A DNA stretch of 19,898 nt from PALSA-1004 sp947474275 (GCA_947474275.1 CANJHY010000082.1:1-19898); one strand, 5' to 3'. Positions 10,167 through 17,410 are shown, counted from the stretch's first letter. Made by a program: numbers and translations. Notes: generated by a model from the letters alone, not told the origin.

Positions 10167-11789
10167 TCAGCGCGCGAAAGTGCGGAACCTGACGTCATCG
10201 TCGCGTTCGATCTGCTTCACCAGGTTCACTTCCCACGTCAGATAATCTTTCATCGCCTCTTCGACGTTGGCGGTGCGGTCGTACGGGCGATACCAGATGT
10301 CGTCCGTGGTGTCGGCAAGCCGCGCCAGGCCGGTTTCCAGCGGCAGGCCGGCTGCCTGCCAGGCCGCTGTACCTCCCTGCAACACCTTGACGGGGGTTTG
10401 CGTGTGGCGCACCGCTTCGGGCGCCGCGAGCTGCGCAATGATGCCGTCGCCCGATGTCAGTACCAGCAGCTTGGCCGGTGGAACGGTCGCCAGGTTGGTT
10501 TCCAGATTGGCGCGTATCGACAGCCACGCGCCGGGGATATGGGCGTCGCGGTAGCGCAGACTGGTTTCGAAATCGAGTACTGCTGCGTTGCCGGTGGCGA
10601 GTTCGTTGTTGAGTTCATGGGCCGTGATGAAATCGGCCTTGATATGAGCGAGGCCAAGCACTTCGGTAGGCGTGGCGCCTTTATACAGCGGGCCCGATGC
10701 CAGCGCGTCTTTGACGACGAACACGTCCCGCCATCCCATCTGGATCAGCCAGGACGCCGTCATCGTCGCGCGCACACCGTGGTCGTCGATCAGCACGATG
10801 CGTGAATTGCGGGTCGCCGCGAACGAGTCGGTGGTTTGCACCAGTTGCCCGCCCGGTGCGTTGACGGAGCTGTGCAAATGGCCTGCTGCGTACTCCTCCG
10901 GAGTGCGCACGTCGAACAGGTATAGCGTGCGCTGCTCCATTTCGCGGGCGAACTTCGCCACGGTGTCGATATCGATATAGCGCACGCCAAAGCGCTTGGC
11001 GACACGCGCGGCGGCCTGGCGTGCCTGCTTGAGCCCGGCCGCAGTGGGCGCCGGTGCGTGATATTTCTGTTCGCGCGCCAGTTCGAATCCGGCGAGGTGC
11101 CAGCCCATGGTGCCGTCCTTGAGCGCCACCACACGGTTGGGAATGCCCGCGTTGATCAAGGACTGCGCGCCTATGATGCTGCGCGTGCGGCCCGCGCAGT
11201 TGACGACCACCAGCGTATCGGCAGACGGGATGAGGTCGTGCACGCGGTAGACGAGTTCAGCACCCGGACAATCGATGCCGCCAGGGATGCTCATCTTGGT
11301 GTATTCCGCGAGCGGACGGCTGTCGAGGATGACGACTTTTTCGCCGGCATCGACGCGGGCCTTGATTTCCTGCGCCGGCATACGCGGCGTATTTTCGTGG
11401 TGCTCGACGAATTCACCGAAAGCCTTGCTCGGCACGTTGACGCCGCTGTAGACCTCGTAACCTTCGGCTGCCCACGCATCAACGCCGCCTTCCAGCACCA
11501 TTACGCTGGTGTAGCCATGGCGGGAAAGTATCGCTGCCGCGCGTTGCGCGAGCCCTTCGTTGGCATCGCAGACCACCACACCGGCTGCGCGCCTGGGCAC
11601 CAGCAGGGGCATGCGCAATTCCAGGCGTGACAGCGGCACCGAGGCGGCGTGCAGCAGGTGGCGCTTGGCGTAAACGCCTTCTTCGCGGACATCGATGACG
11701 GCGATCTCCTGGCCGTCGTGCAGCAGGGCCTTGAGCTGTCGCGCGTTGACGGTAGTGACTTTGGATTTTTTGCCGTGAACTTCCTGCAT
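10167..11789 (-). CDS. Four-domain rhodanese-like sulfurtransferase
   Basis: A 540-residue protein containing four rhodanese-like domains (about 12-112, 135-238, 270-370 and 387-487) plus a 50-residue tail rich in charged and aromatic residues. There is no signal peptide, so it is probably cytoplasmic. ATG 11789 follows AAGGAAAG; longer upstream starts lack support. Domain 2 has a full active loop C198-AGRTR, and domain 1 has a cysteine at the same place (C74 in VVCDANEGLA). Domain 3 has Asp (D335, DDHGVR) and domain 4 Ser (S446, SGDGII) in place of cysteine, so these two should not form persulfide. Rhodaneses move sulfane sulfur between thiosulfate or persulfides and cyanide, thiols or proteins. 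It is divergent from a cytochrome b561 and molybdoprotein pair, which suggests sulfur metabolism, but its real donor and acceptor are unknown. Confidence 0.87.
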   Translation of the reverse strand: MQEVHGKKSKVTTVNARQLKALLHDGQEIAVIDVREEGVYAKRHLLHAASVPLSRLELRMPLLVPRRAAGVVVCDANEGLAQRAAAILSRHGYTSVMVLEGGVDAWAAEGYEVYSGVNVPSKAFGEFVEHHENTPRMPAQEIKARVDAGEKVVILDSRPLAEYTKMSIPGGIDCPGAELVYRVHDLIPSADTLVVVNCAGRTRSIIGAQSLINAGIPNRVVALKDGTMGWHLAGFELAREQKYHAPAPTAAGLKQARQAAARVAKRFGVRYIDIDTVAKFAREMEQRTLYLFDVRTPEEYAAGHLHSSVNAPGGQLVQTTDSFAATRNSRIVLIDDHGVRATMTASWLIQMGWRDVFVVKDALASGPLYKGATPTEVLGLAHIKADFITAHELNNELATGNAAVLDFETSLRYRDAHIPGAWLSIRANLETNLATVPPAKLLVLTSGDGIIAQLAAPEAVRHTQTPVKVLQGGTAAWQAAGLPLETGLARLADTTDDIWYRPYDRTANVEEAMKDYLTWEVNLVKQIERDDDVRFRTFAR

Positions 11790-11884
11790 GGGTCTTTCCT
11801 TATGGATAATCGTATGGCGAAGATTGTCGCGGGCAACGGGTCGGCGCACAATGGGGTGCGCGTGCTGTAAGGCGGTGGCGCATG

Positions 11885-11907
11885 CTGCGACTAATCCGCA
11901 ATCGCAG
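11885..11907. repeat. Inverted repeat between divergent redox genes (possible operator)
   Basis: CTGCGA (11885-11890) and TCGCAG (11902-11907) are perfect reverse complements with an 11-base spacer. The repeat lies 95 bases before the rhodanese start on one side and 52 bases before the cytochrome b start on the other. The position suits a shared regulator site, but no regulator gene is in the window and no clear sigma-70 promoter is visible. The remaining bases of 11790-11959 hold no gene. Confidence 0.4.
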
Positions 11908-11959
11908 TACACGGTTTATTTGCAAGTTCTTGATTTGAGCGGTGCGGAGGGAGTATTTC

Positions 11960-12589
11960 ATGGCGACGCAAAGCGGCAAAATTCTGATTCACCCATTATT
12001 GGTGCGGATCACGCACTGGATCAATGTAGTTGCGATGCTGATCATGATTTTCAGCGGCTGGCGTATTTACAATGCGTCGCCGCTGTTCAGTTTTAAATTC
12101 CCGGTCGATCTGACGCTTGGTGGATGGCTGGGTGGCGCGTTGCAGTGGCATTTTGCCGCGATGTGGGTGCTGGCGCTGAACGGACTTGCCTATCTGCTCT
12201 ACGGCATCTTTGGTGGCCATTTTAAAGCAAATTTCCTTCCCCTCACGCCGCGCGCGATATGGAATGAATTCGCCAAGGCATTGCGCGGCAAAATCGCGCA
12301 TGAAGCCGGTGTCTACAATGCGGTGCAGCGTGCCGCGTACGTCGGGGTCATATGCGTGATCGTCGGGCTCGTGTTGACCGGGCTCGTCATCTGGAAGCCG
12401 GTACAGTTTCAGGGATTGGGCACCTTGATGGGCGGTTTCGAAGGCGCGCGTTTGCTGCATTTTCTCTGCATGTCGCTGGTCGTGCTGTTCATTTTCGTTC
12501 ACGTGGTGATGGTGGCGCTGGTGCCGCGTACCTTTTTACCGATGCTGACCGGCCATGCCAAAACGAACAATCACGGACATGGGGACTGA
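11960..12589 (+). CDS. Cytochrome b561-type membrane subunit
   Basis: A 209-residue integral membrane cytochrome b of the PF01292 type (Ni/Fe-hydrogenase or formate dehydrogenase b-subunit-like). ATG 11960 follows a strong GGAGGGAG site. Four hydrophobic helices are visible at about 14-35, 60-85, 118-142 and 160-190. Candidate heme histidines are H19 (RITHWIN), the WHFAAMW histidine in helix 2, and the two in LLHFLCM and FIFVHVVMV. Such subunits shuttle electrons between the quinone pool and a periplasmic redox partner. The partner is almost certainly the molybdoprotein whose ATG begins two bases after this gene's stop. The pair resembles the general MsrQ-MsrP idea, but this is a b561-family protein rather than the flavocytochrome-like MsrQ. 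Confidence 0.88.
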   Translation: MATQSGKILIHPLLVRITHWINVVAMLIMIFSGWRIYNASPLFSFKFPVDLTLGGWLGGALQWHFAAMWVLALNGLAYLLYGIFGGHFKANFLPLTPRAIWNEFAKALRGKIAHEAGVYNAVQRAAYVGVICVIVGLVLTGLVIWKPVQFQGLGTLMGGFEGARLLHFLCMSLVVLFIFVHVVMVALVPRTFLPMLTGHAKTNNHGHGD

Positions 12590-12590
12590 T

Positions 12591-13352
12591 ATGAGCCAAT
12601 TGCCGAAGAAGCCCGATCGCAACCTGGTCGCGCCGTCGCGCGAGATCGTCAAGCTGGAGCGCCGCCTGTTCCTCAAACAGGGCCTGAGTCTGGGCGCCCT
12701 GAGCTTGTTGTCAGGCTGCGACGTGACCGACACCGACGCGGTGCAGAAAGTCCTGTGGCAGATGTCGCGCTGGAACGACGGCGTGCAGGCGGCGATTTTC
12801 GATCCCGCCAAGCTGGCGCAGGAATATCCGGAAAGCGCGATCACCAAACCATTTCCGTTCAACGCTTTCTATGCGGAATCGGCCGCGCCGCGCGTCGATG
12901 CGGCGAATTACAAACTCGAACTCGGTGGCTTGATACGTGACAAGACGCCGTGGACGCTGGACCAGCTCTATGCGTTACCGCAAACGAGCCAGATCACGCG
13001 CCATATCTGCGTCGAGGGCTGGAGCGCGATCGGCAAATGGGGCGGGGTGACGTTCAAAACCTTTTTGGAACGGGTCGGTGCAGATCTCACGGCGAAATAT
13101 GTGGGCTTCAAATGCGCCGACGACTATTACACCAGCATCGACATGCCGACGGCGCTGCATCCGCAGACGCTGCTGACTTTCAGGTTTGCAGATGAACTGC
13201 TGCCGACCGCCTATGGATTCCCGATGAAGCTGCGCATGCCGACCAAGCTTGGCTTCAAAAATCCGAAGCACATCACGGCGATCTTCGCCACCAACGACTA
13301 TCCGGGCGGCTACTGGGAAGACCAGGGCTACAACTGGTTCAGCGGCTCATAG
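12591..13352 (+). CDS. Sulfite-oxidase-fold molybdoprotein with Tat lipoprotein signal
   Basis: A 253-residue, single-domain molybdopterin oxidoreductase of the sulfite oxidase/YedY (MsrP) superfamily. The N-terminus carries a twin arginine (R24-R25, RRLFLKQG), a hydrophobic run and a lipobox-like LSGC with C43, suggesting Tat export and lipid anchoring on the periplasmic face. The likely molybdenum-ligand cysteine is C140 in RHICVEGWSAIGKW, and the family end segment DYPGGYWEDQGYNWF is present. It lacks the C-terminal dimerisation domain seen in the SorA-like enzyme at 345-1610. ATG 12591 starts two bases after the cytochrome b stop; ATG 12555, overlapping that gene, is less likely. With the cytochrome b it forms a membrane redox pair. 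The substrate is unknown: methionine sulfoxide, sulfite or another S- or N-oxide are possible. Confidence 0.87.
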   Translation: MSQLPKKPDRNLVAPSREIVKLERRLFLKQGLSLGALSLLSGCDVTDTDAVQKVLWQMSRWNDGVQAAIFDPAKLAQEYPESAITKPFPFNAFYAESAAPRVDAANYKLELGGLIRDKTPWTLDQLYALPQTSQITRHICVEGWSAIGKWGGVTFKTFLERVGADLTAKYVGFKCADDYYTSIDMPTALHPQTLLTFRFADELLPTAYGFPMKLRMPTKLGFKNPKHITAIFATNDYPGGYWEDQGYNWFSGS

Positions 13353-13373
13353 CAAGCCACTGAACCGCGCCGC

Positions 13374-14810
13374 CTAAGGCTTCTTGGCGGCGCCTCCGAG
13401 CAGGGCGGCAGTCGGCCGTCCGCGTTTGGCGTAGCGTGCACTGTGGCTCGCCGCCGGTGCTTCTGCTGGCGTGTCAGTCGGCTTGAATTCATAAGGTTTG
13501 CTGAAATCAAAGCCGCCGGGCAAGGGAGCTGCTGCGGGCCGGGAATGTGGTTTGCTATGGGACGACGGCTCGTGGCTGCTTGCCGGCTTGTGAGCGCTGG
13601 ACGATTTGTGACCTGTTGCATGGCGCGGCGCGGCGTGTCGGCTTTCGCCATGGCTGGATGATTTGCGGCTGCTGGCCAATTCCGGCAACGGCAGCCGTTC
13701 AAGTTTGCGTTTTAATTCGCGTTCGATGTCGTCGAGCATGCGGTGCTCGTCGGCGCACACCAGCGAAATCGCTTCACCGGTGCTGCCGGCACGGCCGGTG
13801 CGTCCGATGCGGTGGATATAATCCTCGGCGGCATACGGCAGTTCGTAATTGATGACAAATGGCAGCAATTCGATGTCGAGCCCGCGCGCCGCGATATCGG
13901 TCGCCACCAGCACGTTGACCGTGCCCTGTTTGAAGTCTTCCAGAGCCTGCGTGCGCTCGCCCTGGGTGCGGTCGCTGTGGATGGCGGTAGCGGCGACACC
14001 GTCGCGCAGGAGTTCGCGCATCAAGCGGTTGGCGTCGCGCTTGGTGCGCACGAACACCAGCGCCTGCTTCATCTCGCGGCTCTTGATCAAATGTGTGAGC
14101 AGGGCGCCTTTGCGATCGGCGTCGACCTCGTACATCTGGTGCGTTACCAGATCGGCCGGCGCATTGCGGCGCGCGACTTCCACCGAAACCGGCGAACGCA
14201 GTATCTGGTTGGCGAGCCGCTTGATTTCGTCCGAGAAGGTGGCGGAGAACAGCAGGTTCTGTCGTTCCGTCGGCAGCAACGCGATAATGCGCTTGATGTC
14301 GGGCATGAAACCCATGTCGAGCATGCGGTCGGCTTCATCGAGCACGAGGATTTCGACGCGCGTCAGGTTGACCGTTTTTTGCTGCACGTGATCGAGCAGG
14401 CGGCCGGGCGTGGCGACCAGTACTTCGACGCCAGCGCGCAGTGCCTTTATCTGCGGATTGATGTCGACACCGCCATAGACCACGGTGGAACGCAACGCAA
14501 GGTACTTGCCGTAGTTGCGCACGCTTTCTTCAACTTGCGCGGCAAGCTCGCGCGTCGGCGTGAGTATCAGCGCGCGGATGGAGTGGCGGGCGGGCGACGG
14601 GCTCGTGTTCTGGTGCGGCGCCAGCATCTGCAGAATCGGCAATGCAAAGCCGGCGGTTTTGCCGGTGCCGGTTTGCGCGCAACCCATGATGTCCTGGCGT
14701 GCCAGCACCGGCGGAATTGCTTTTAACTGGATGGGGGATGGTTCGGTATAGCCTTGATCTGCAATTGCGTGCAGCAACTCCGGCAACAAGCCGAGGGACT
14801 CAAACGACAT
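13374..14810 (-). CDS. rhlE: ATP-dependent DEAD-box RNA helicase RhlE
   Basis: A 478-residue cytoplasmic DEAD-box helicase that remodels RNA, with roles in ribosome assembly and RNA decay in related bacteria. The order of motifs is complete: Q motif with PSPIQ (to Q28), motif I AQTGTGKT (45-52), PTRELA, TPGR, DEAD (158-161), SAT (189-191), then the second RecA domain with VATDIAARGLD and HRIGRTGR. Residues 378-430 are a low-complexity tail rich in Ser, His, Lys and Pro, probably disordered and RNA-binding. It is followed by FDFSKPYEF, a segment I recognise from other RhlE proteins. ATG 14810 has AGGAG nine bases upstream and fits the family start MSFESLGL. It converges with the molybdoprotein gene; a GC-rich 8-bp hairpin (13367-13393) straddles the rhlE stop but lacks a T-run. 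Confidence 0.95.
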   Translation of the reverse strand: MSFESLGLLPELLHAIADQGYTEPSPIQLKAIPPVLARQDIMGCAQTGTGKTAGFALPILQMLAPHQNTSPSPARHSIRALILTPTRELAAQVEESVRNYGKYLALRSTVVYGGVDINPQIKALRAGVEVLVATPGRLLDHVQQKTVNLTRVEILVLDEADRMLDMGFMPDIKRIIALLPTERQNLLFSATFSDEIKRLANQILRSPVSVEVARRNAPADLVTHQMYEVDADRKGALLTHLIKSREMKQALVFVRTKRDANRLMRELLRDGVAATAIHSDRTQGERTQALEDFKQGTVNVLVATDIAARGLDIELLPFVINYELPYAAEDYIHRIGRTGRAGSTGEAISLVCADEHRMLDDIERELKRKLERLPLPELASSRKSSSHGESRHAAPRHATGHKSSSAHKPASSHEPSSHSKPHSRPAAAPLPGGFDFSKPYEFKPTDTPAEAPAASHSARYAKRGRPTAALLGGAAKKP

Positions 14811-15221
14811 CAGCGGGAACTCCTGGAATTTACCAGCTGCAGCACGAAACCGACTGCAGGATAACGCCGACGAGGGCGTCCGGGCTGGTAATAGTGTTGC
14901 GAATTAGGCAACTAAAATATCTCAAATAAGATCACTAACCATTTGTTTTTCAATTGTAACCTGCCCAGATAAAAACCGCCAGCCCGATCTGAGCGCAGCC
15001 TCCCGGGGCCGCTAGCGGGCCACCGTTCGGTGTTCCGGCCGGACTGGCAAGCGGCTTGGGCCGTGTCCGGCAGCGGGCAGAAAATTCCTGCCTGGCCACG
15101 AAGCGGCGGCAGGTTATGAGCGTTGGTCTTTGAAAAATCACGAAAAACCACGCAAAATCTGGTAGATTGTTACGACTTCTCCGTAAACCTGCTGAATTAA
15201 CACGGATAAACCAAGTTAGGC
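14811..15221. other. Non-coding gap with clustered inverted repeats
   Basis: This 411-base stretch separates the divergent rhlE and HNH genes. The part nearest rhlE (14880-14960) is AT-rich and may hold its promoter. The centre is GC-rich and has four inverted repeats within about 105 bases: CCGCTAGCGG (15009-15018), CACCG/CGGTG (15021-15032), GCCGGAC/GTCCGGC (15038-15044 and 15065-15071), and CCTGCC/GGCAGG (15087-15092 and 15108-15113). I recognised no known RNA family in it. A 79-codon minus-strand frame crosses it but has no recognisable protein character. Confidence 0.5.
15130..15158 (+). promoter_or_regulatory. Candidate sigma-70 promoter for the HNH nuclease gene
   Basis: TTGAAA (15130-15135) and CAAAAT (15153-15158) are spaced by 17 bases, in an AT-rich patch 64 bases before the HNH gene start. 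The -35 matches five and the -10 four of six consensus positions. Confidence 0.45.
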
Positions 15222-15857
15222 ATGACAGTCCCAGACCTCATGATCGACCTTGACCAGCTTCCGGGCCCCGCTTCAAAACCGGGCGTGTTTCCGCTGATCC
15301 TGACGCTTGATACCAACGGCATACCGCATCGCTGGATCACGTGGCAGCACGCGTGTTTTTATTACGCCAAGGAGCAAATTGCCTGGACCGCGGGCGAACA
15401 GGCCTTCAGGGTGCAGGGCGGCTACAACCGGATATCCGGCGGGCGCTCGCAGATCGTGGCGAGCAGCATCATTGCGATCAAGGGCAAGGCGATGGCGATG
15501 CGCGCATTCAGCCAGGTGCCGCCGCTGAACAACCGCGAATTGTTTCATCGCGACCGCTGCCTGTGCGCTTTTTGCGGCAGCATGCTGCCGGCGTCGAAGT
15601 TGACGCGTGACCACGTGATTCCGTTTTCGCGCGGCGGCCGCGACACCTGGATGAACGTGGTGACCGCCTGTCGTTCGTGCAACGAGAGAAAAAGCGACCG
15701 CACGCCCGAGATGGCGCACATGGAATTGCTTTACCTGCCCTACGTGCCCAACCGCGCCGAATATCTGATCCTGACCAACCGGCGCATCCTTGCCGACCAG
15801 ATGGAATTTCTGGCCCAGCACGTACCGGCGCAAAGCCGGCTGCACCAACCCGCCTAG
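15222..15857 (+). CDS. HNH endonuclease family protein
   Basis: A 211-residue protein with a C-terminal HNH nuclease domain (about 103-165). The zinc ribbon is C115-AF-C118 and C150-RS-C153, flanking the catalytic D130-H131 in TRDHVIPFSRGG, with N145 and N154 completing the HNH pattern. The N-terminal 100 residues (RWITWQHACFYYAKEQIAW, IAIKGKAMA) are of a type often seen in stand-alone chromosomal HNH proteins of proteobacteria. Their target is not established. There is no adjacent restriction, methylase or phage gene, so a restriction role is not supported here. ATG 15222 has a weak AGG nearby; ATG 15240 is possible. It converges with the minus-strand membrane protein gene, with an 18-base gap. 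Confidence 0.88.
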   Translation: MTVPDLMIDLDQLPGPASKPGVFPLILTLDTNGIPHRWITWQHACFYYAKEQIAWTAGEQAFRVQGGYNRISGGRSQIVASSIIAIKGKAMAMRAFSQVPPLNNRELFHRDRCLCAFCGSMLPASKLTRDHVIPFSRGGRDTWMNVVTACRSCNERKSDRTPEMAHMELLYLPYVPNRAEYLILTNRRILADQMEFLAQHVPAQSRLHQPA

Positions 15858-15875
15858 GGCGAGCCGGGCGGGCTG

Positions 15876-16442
15876 TCAGCCGCCGCGCTTGCGCATTTCC
15901 ATCATCAGTTTCATCGCTTCTTCCGCCGACGGCACCCCGTCGTTCTTGTCGCGGAATATGAGCCAGAATATCGCGCCGTTGATGAGCATGAAAAAAACCT
16001 CGAGATACAGCACGGCGGTCACGATGACGTGATTGTCCTGGCGCGCAAAAATGAAATAAAAACCTTCAAACGTCGGAATCGACGCCTTGGACATGGCGAA
16101 CACCGATTCGAACGGCGGGAAAAGCACGATGACGACGAGATTCACCGCGACCACCAGCAGCGTCGCATTCTGCAGGCCGAAGCGGCGGCGCGTGACCCGC
16201 ACTTTTTTTAAGCTCAGCAGCAGCCAGGCGATGCCCGCGTTGATCAATACGATGAAGAGCTCGAGGAACAGCAGGCTGGTATTGACGACCATGAACTGGT
16301 TGCGGTTGGGGTAGAAATAAAACCCCGCGAACACCGGTATCGGCGACTTGGCGAGCGAAAACGAATCAAACGGCGGAAACAGCATGATCAACACGATGTT
16401 GGCCGCCGCGATAGCCAGTGCAAGCGCTTGATTTTGGTTCAT
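15876..16442 (-). CDS. Four-helix membrane protein with internal duplication, function unknown
   Basis: A 188-residue hydrophobic protein I cannot assign to a function. ATG 16442 follows GAGGCGGGG. It has four membrane segments (about 6-24, 52-78, 92-110 and 139-163) arranged as two copies of a two-helix unit. Residues 15-75 and 101-162 align through LFPPFDS/LFPPFES, SPIPVFAGFYF/ASIPTFEGFYF and LFLELFIVLINAGIAWLL/LYLEVFFMLINGAIFWLI. The loop between helices in each unit is probably on the outside, and the basic linker KKVRVTRRRFG (79-89) inside. The C-terminus is a charged, cytoplasmic-type tail. Its start is only 7 bases after the stop of the DUF1223 gene upstream, so the two are probably co-transcribed. 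Confidence 0.8.
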   Translation of the reverse strand: MNQNQALALAIAAANIVLIMLFPPFDSFSLAKSPIPVFAGFYFYPNRNQFMVVNTSLLFLELFIVLINAGIAWLLLSLKKVRVTRRRFGLQNATLLVVAVNLVVIVLFPPFESVFAMSKASIPTFEGFYFIFARQDNHVIVTAVLYLEVFFMLINGAIFWLIFRDKNDGVPSAEEAMKLMMEMRKRGG

Positions 16443-16449
16443 CCCCGCC

Positions 16450-17328
16450 TCAAGTATATCCGCCCATTCCATGGGGCGATGACCGGATTATATGCGCACC
16501 CGCCTGTAAAATCAGGCCTTGGTGCGGCCGGCGGGGCGCTTGGCGGCAGTTTGCGAGCAGCGCCTGCAGCACGTCGCCGCTTTGCGGATGCTGCACGAAC
16601 GCCGCGAGGTGCAGGTCCCGCGGCTTCCAGCTGGCTGCCAGCGGGAACCGCTGCGAGTGGTTTAAATTTTCCGCGCTGTCCAGCGCCAGCGGACCGACCA
16701 GACTGCGCACGACGAAATCGTGTCTGAGCGTATGTCCTTTGTTTTCGCCCGCCGGGACCGTGGTGGCCAGGTTGTTTTCGAAGAGGGCGAGGTAGACCTG
16801 GGCGCGTCTTTGCCCGGCGCCGCCGGGGACGCTGACATCGATCTTGCTGTTCAGATCTGCGCTACCGCTGGTTGTGGCTATGCGTATGGAGGCCTGCGGT
16901 TTGGATTGATTAGTCGTCCGGATCTTGCCGTCGATATCGTCGAACATGAGCGCGCGGCGATAGTCCTGGCCGTTGAGCAGAAGTTGCGGCGTCACCACGA
17001 AACTGACCCCCCGGCGCTGGCTATGCCGGCGCTGACGCTCGCTGAAAACAGCCTGTGAAAAGGGGTCGGTCCAGCCGAGCTGGTTCCAGTAATCGACGTG
17101 AAACGCCAGCGGCAGCACGCGGTCGCTGGTGAGTTTTCTGGCCGGCAGCTCGCTGACCCAGTTGTCCGCCTGGGGACAACTGTCGCAGCCCTCGGAGGTG
17201 TACAGCTCGAGAACGGCCACGCGTTGCGGGCCGCTGACCGCCGTGCATTCGCCTGCGGCGCCTGTGGGCGACGCCAGCATTGCCGCCAGGGCGATGGCGT
17301 GGCACCAGGTTCGCACGGAAATTCGCAT
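16450..17328 (-). CDS. DUF1223 secreted thioredoxin-fold protein
   Basis: A 292-residue protein of the DUF1223 family. ATG 17328 gives a normal signal peptide (about 1-25, AIALAAMLASPTGAA); a TTG seven codons upstream is an alternative start. Residues 36-130 look like a thioredoxin-like domain: VAVLELYTSEGCDSCPQAD with the redox pair C48-DS-C51, then FHVDYWNQLGWTDPFS and VTPQLLLNGQ, which are family signatures. The C-terminal half is predicted beta-rich (IRIATTSGSADL, AQVYLALFENNLAT). It is likely periplasmic. The CxxC motif suggests thiol-disulfide chemistry, but no biochemical role is established for the family. It is followed within 7 bases by the membrane protein at 15876-16442 and is divergent from the PHP phosphatase gene. 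Confidence 0.85.
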   Translation of the reverse strand: MRISVRTWCHAIALAAMLASPTGAAGECTAVSGPQRVAVLELYTSEGCDSCPQADNWVSELPARKLTSDRVLPLAFHVDYWNQLGWTDPFSQAVFSERQRRHSQRRGVSFVVTPQLLLNGQDYRRALMFDDIDGKIRTTNQSKPQASIRIATTSGSADLNSKIDVSVPGGAGQRRAQVYLALFENNLATTVPAGENKGHTLRHDFVVRSLVGPLALDSAENLNHSQRFPLAASWKPRDLHLAAFVQHPQSGDVLQALLANCRQAPRRPHQGLILQAGAHIIRSSPHGMGGYT

Positions 17329-17401
17329 CTTGGTCGATATTGGTCGCAATGCGGGTCGGCAGATTACGGCATGACCTGCAAATACCGTCAGCAGCGGAGT
17401 G

Positions 17402-17410
17402 TGGTAGAAT
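17402..17410 (+). promoter_or_regulatory. Extended -10 promoter for the rnm-yciO-protease-trpS set
   Basis: TGGTAGAAT (17402-17410) matches the extended -10 pattern TGnTAnAAT. No good -35 is visible, which is acceptable for extended -10 promoters. Transcription would begin near 17417, giving a short leader before the PHP gene. Confidence 0.45.

Noticed and set aside
11960..13352. MsrPQ methionine sulfoxide reductase
   Set aside because: The membrane partner is a cytochrome b561-type protein, not the MsrQ flavocytochrome-like family, and the molybdoprotein has a lipobox. A related function is still possible.
13367..13393. Bidirectional rho-independent terminator between the molybdoprotein and rhlE genes
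   Set aside because: The 8-bp GC stem GCGCCGCC/GGCGGCGC is perfect, but no T-run follows on either strand, and the right arm is rhlE coding sequence.
13743..14726. 327-codon plus-strand open frame opposite rhlE
   Set aside because: It is fully antisense to the conserved helicase core and has no recognisable domain; codon bias explains its length.
14912..15151. Possible 79-codon gene on the minus strand in the rhlE-HNH gap
   Set aside because: It crosses the inverted-repeat cluster, has no convincing ribosome site and no recognised motif; the region is better treated as non-coding.
14811..15221. 6S RNA, tmRNA or RNase P RNA in the long gap
   Set aside because: I looked for their known conserved segments and did not see them; the dyads alone do not define a family.
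15222..15857. Restriction or phage-defence system around the HNH nuclease
   Set aside because: Neighbours are rhlE and unrelated membrane or secreted proteins; no methylase, helicase-nuclease pair or phage gene is present.
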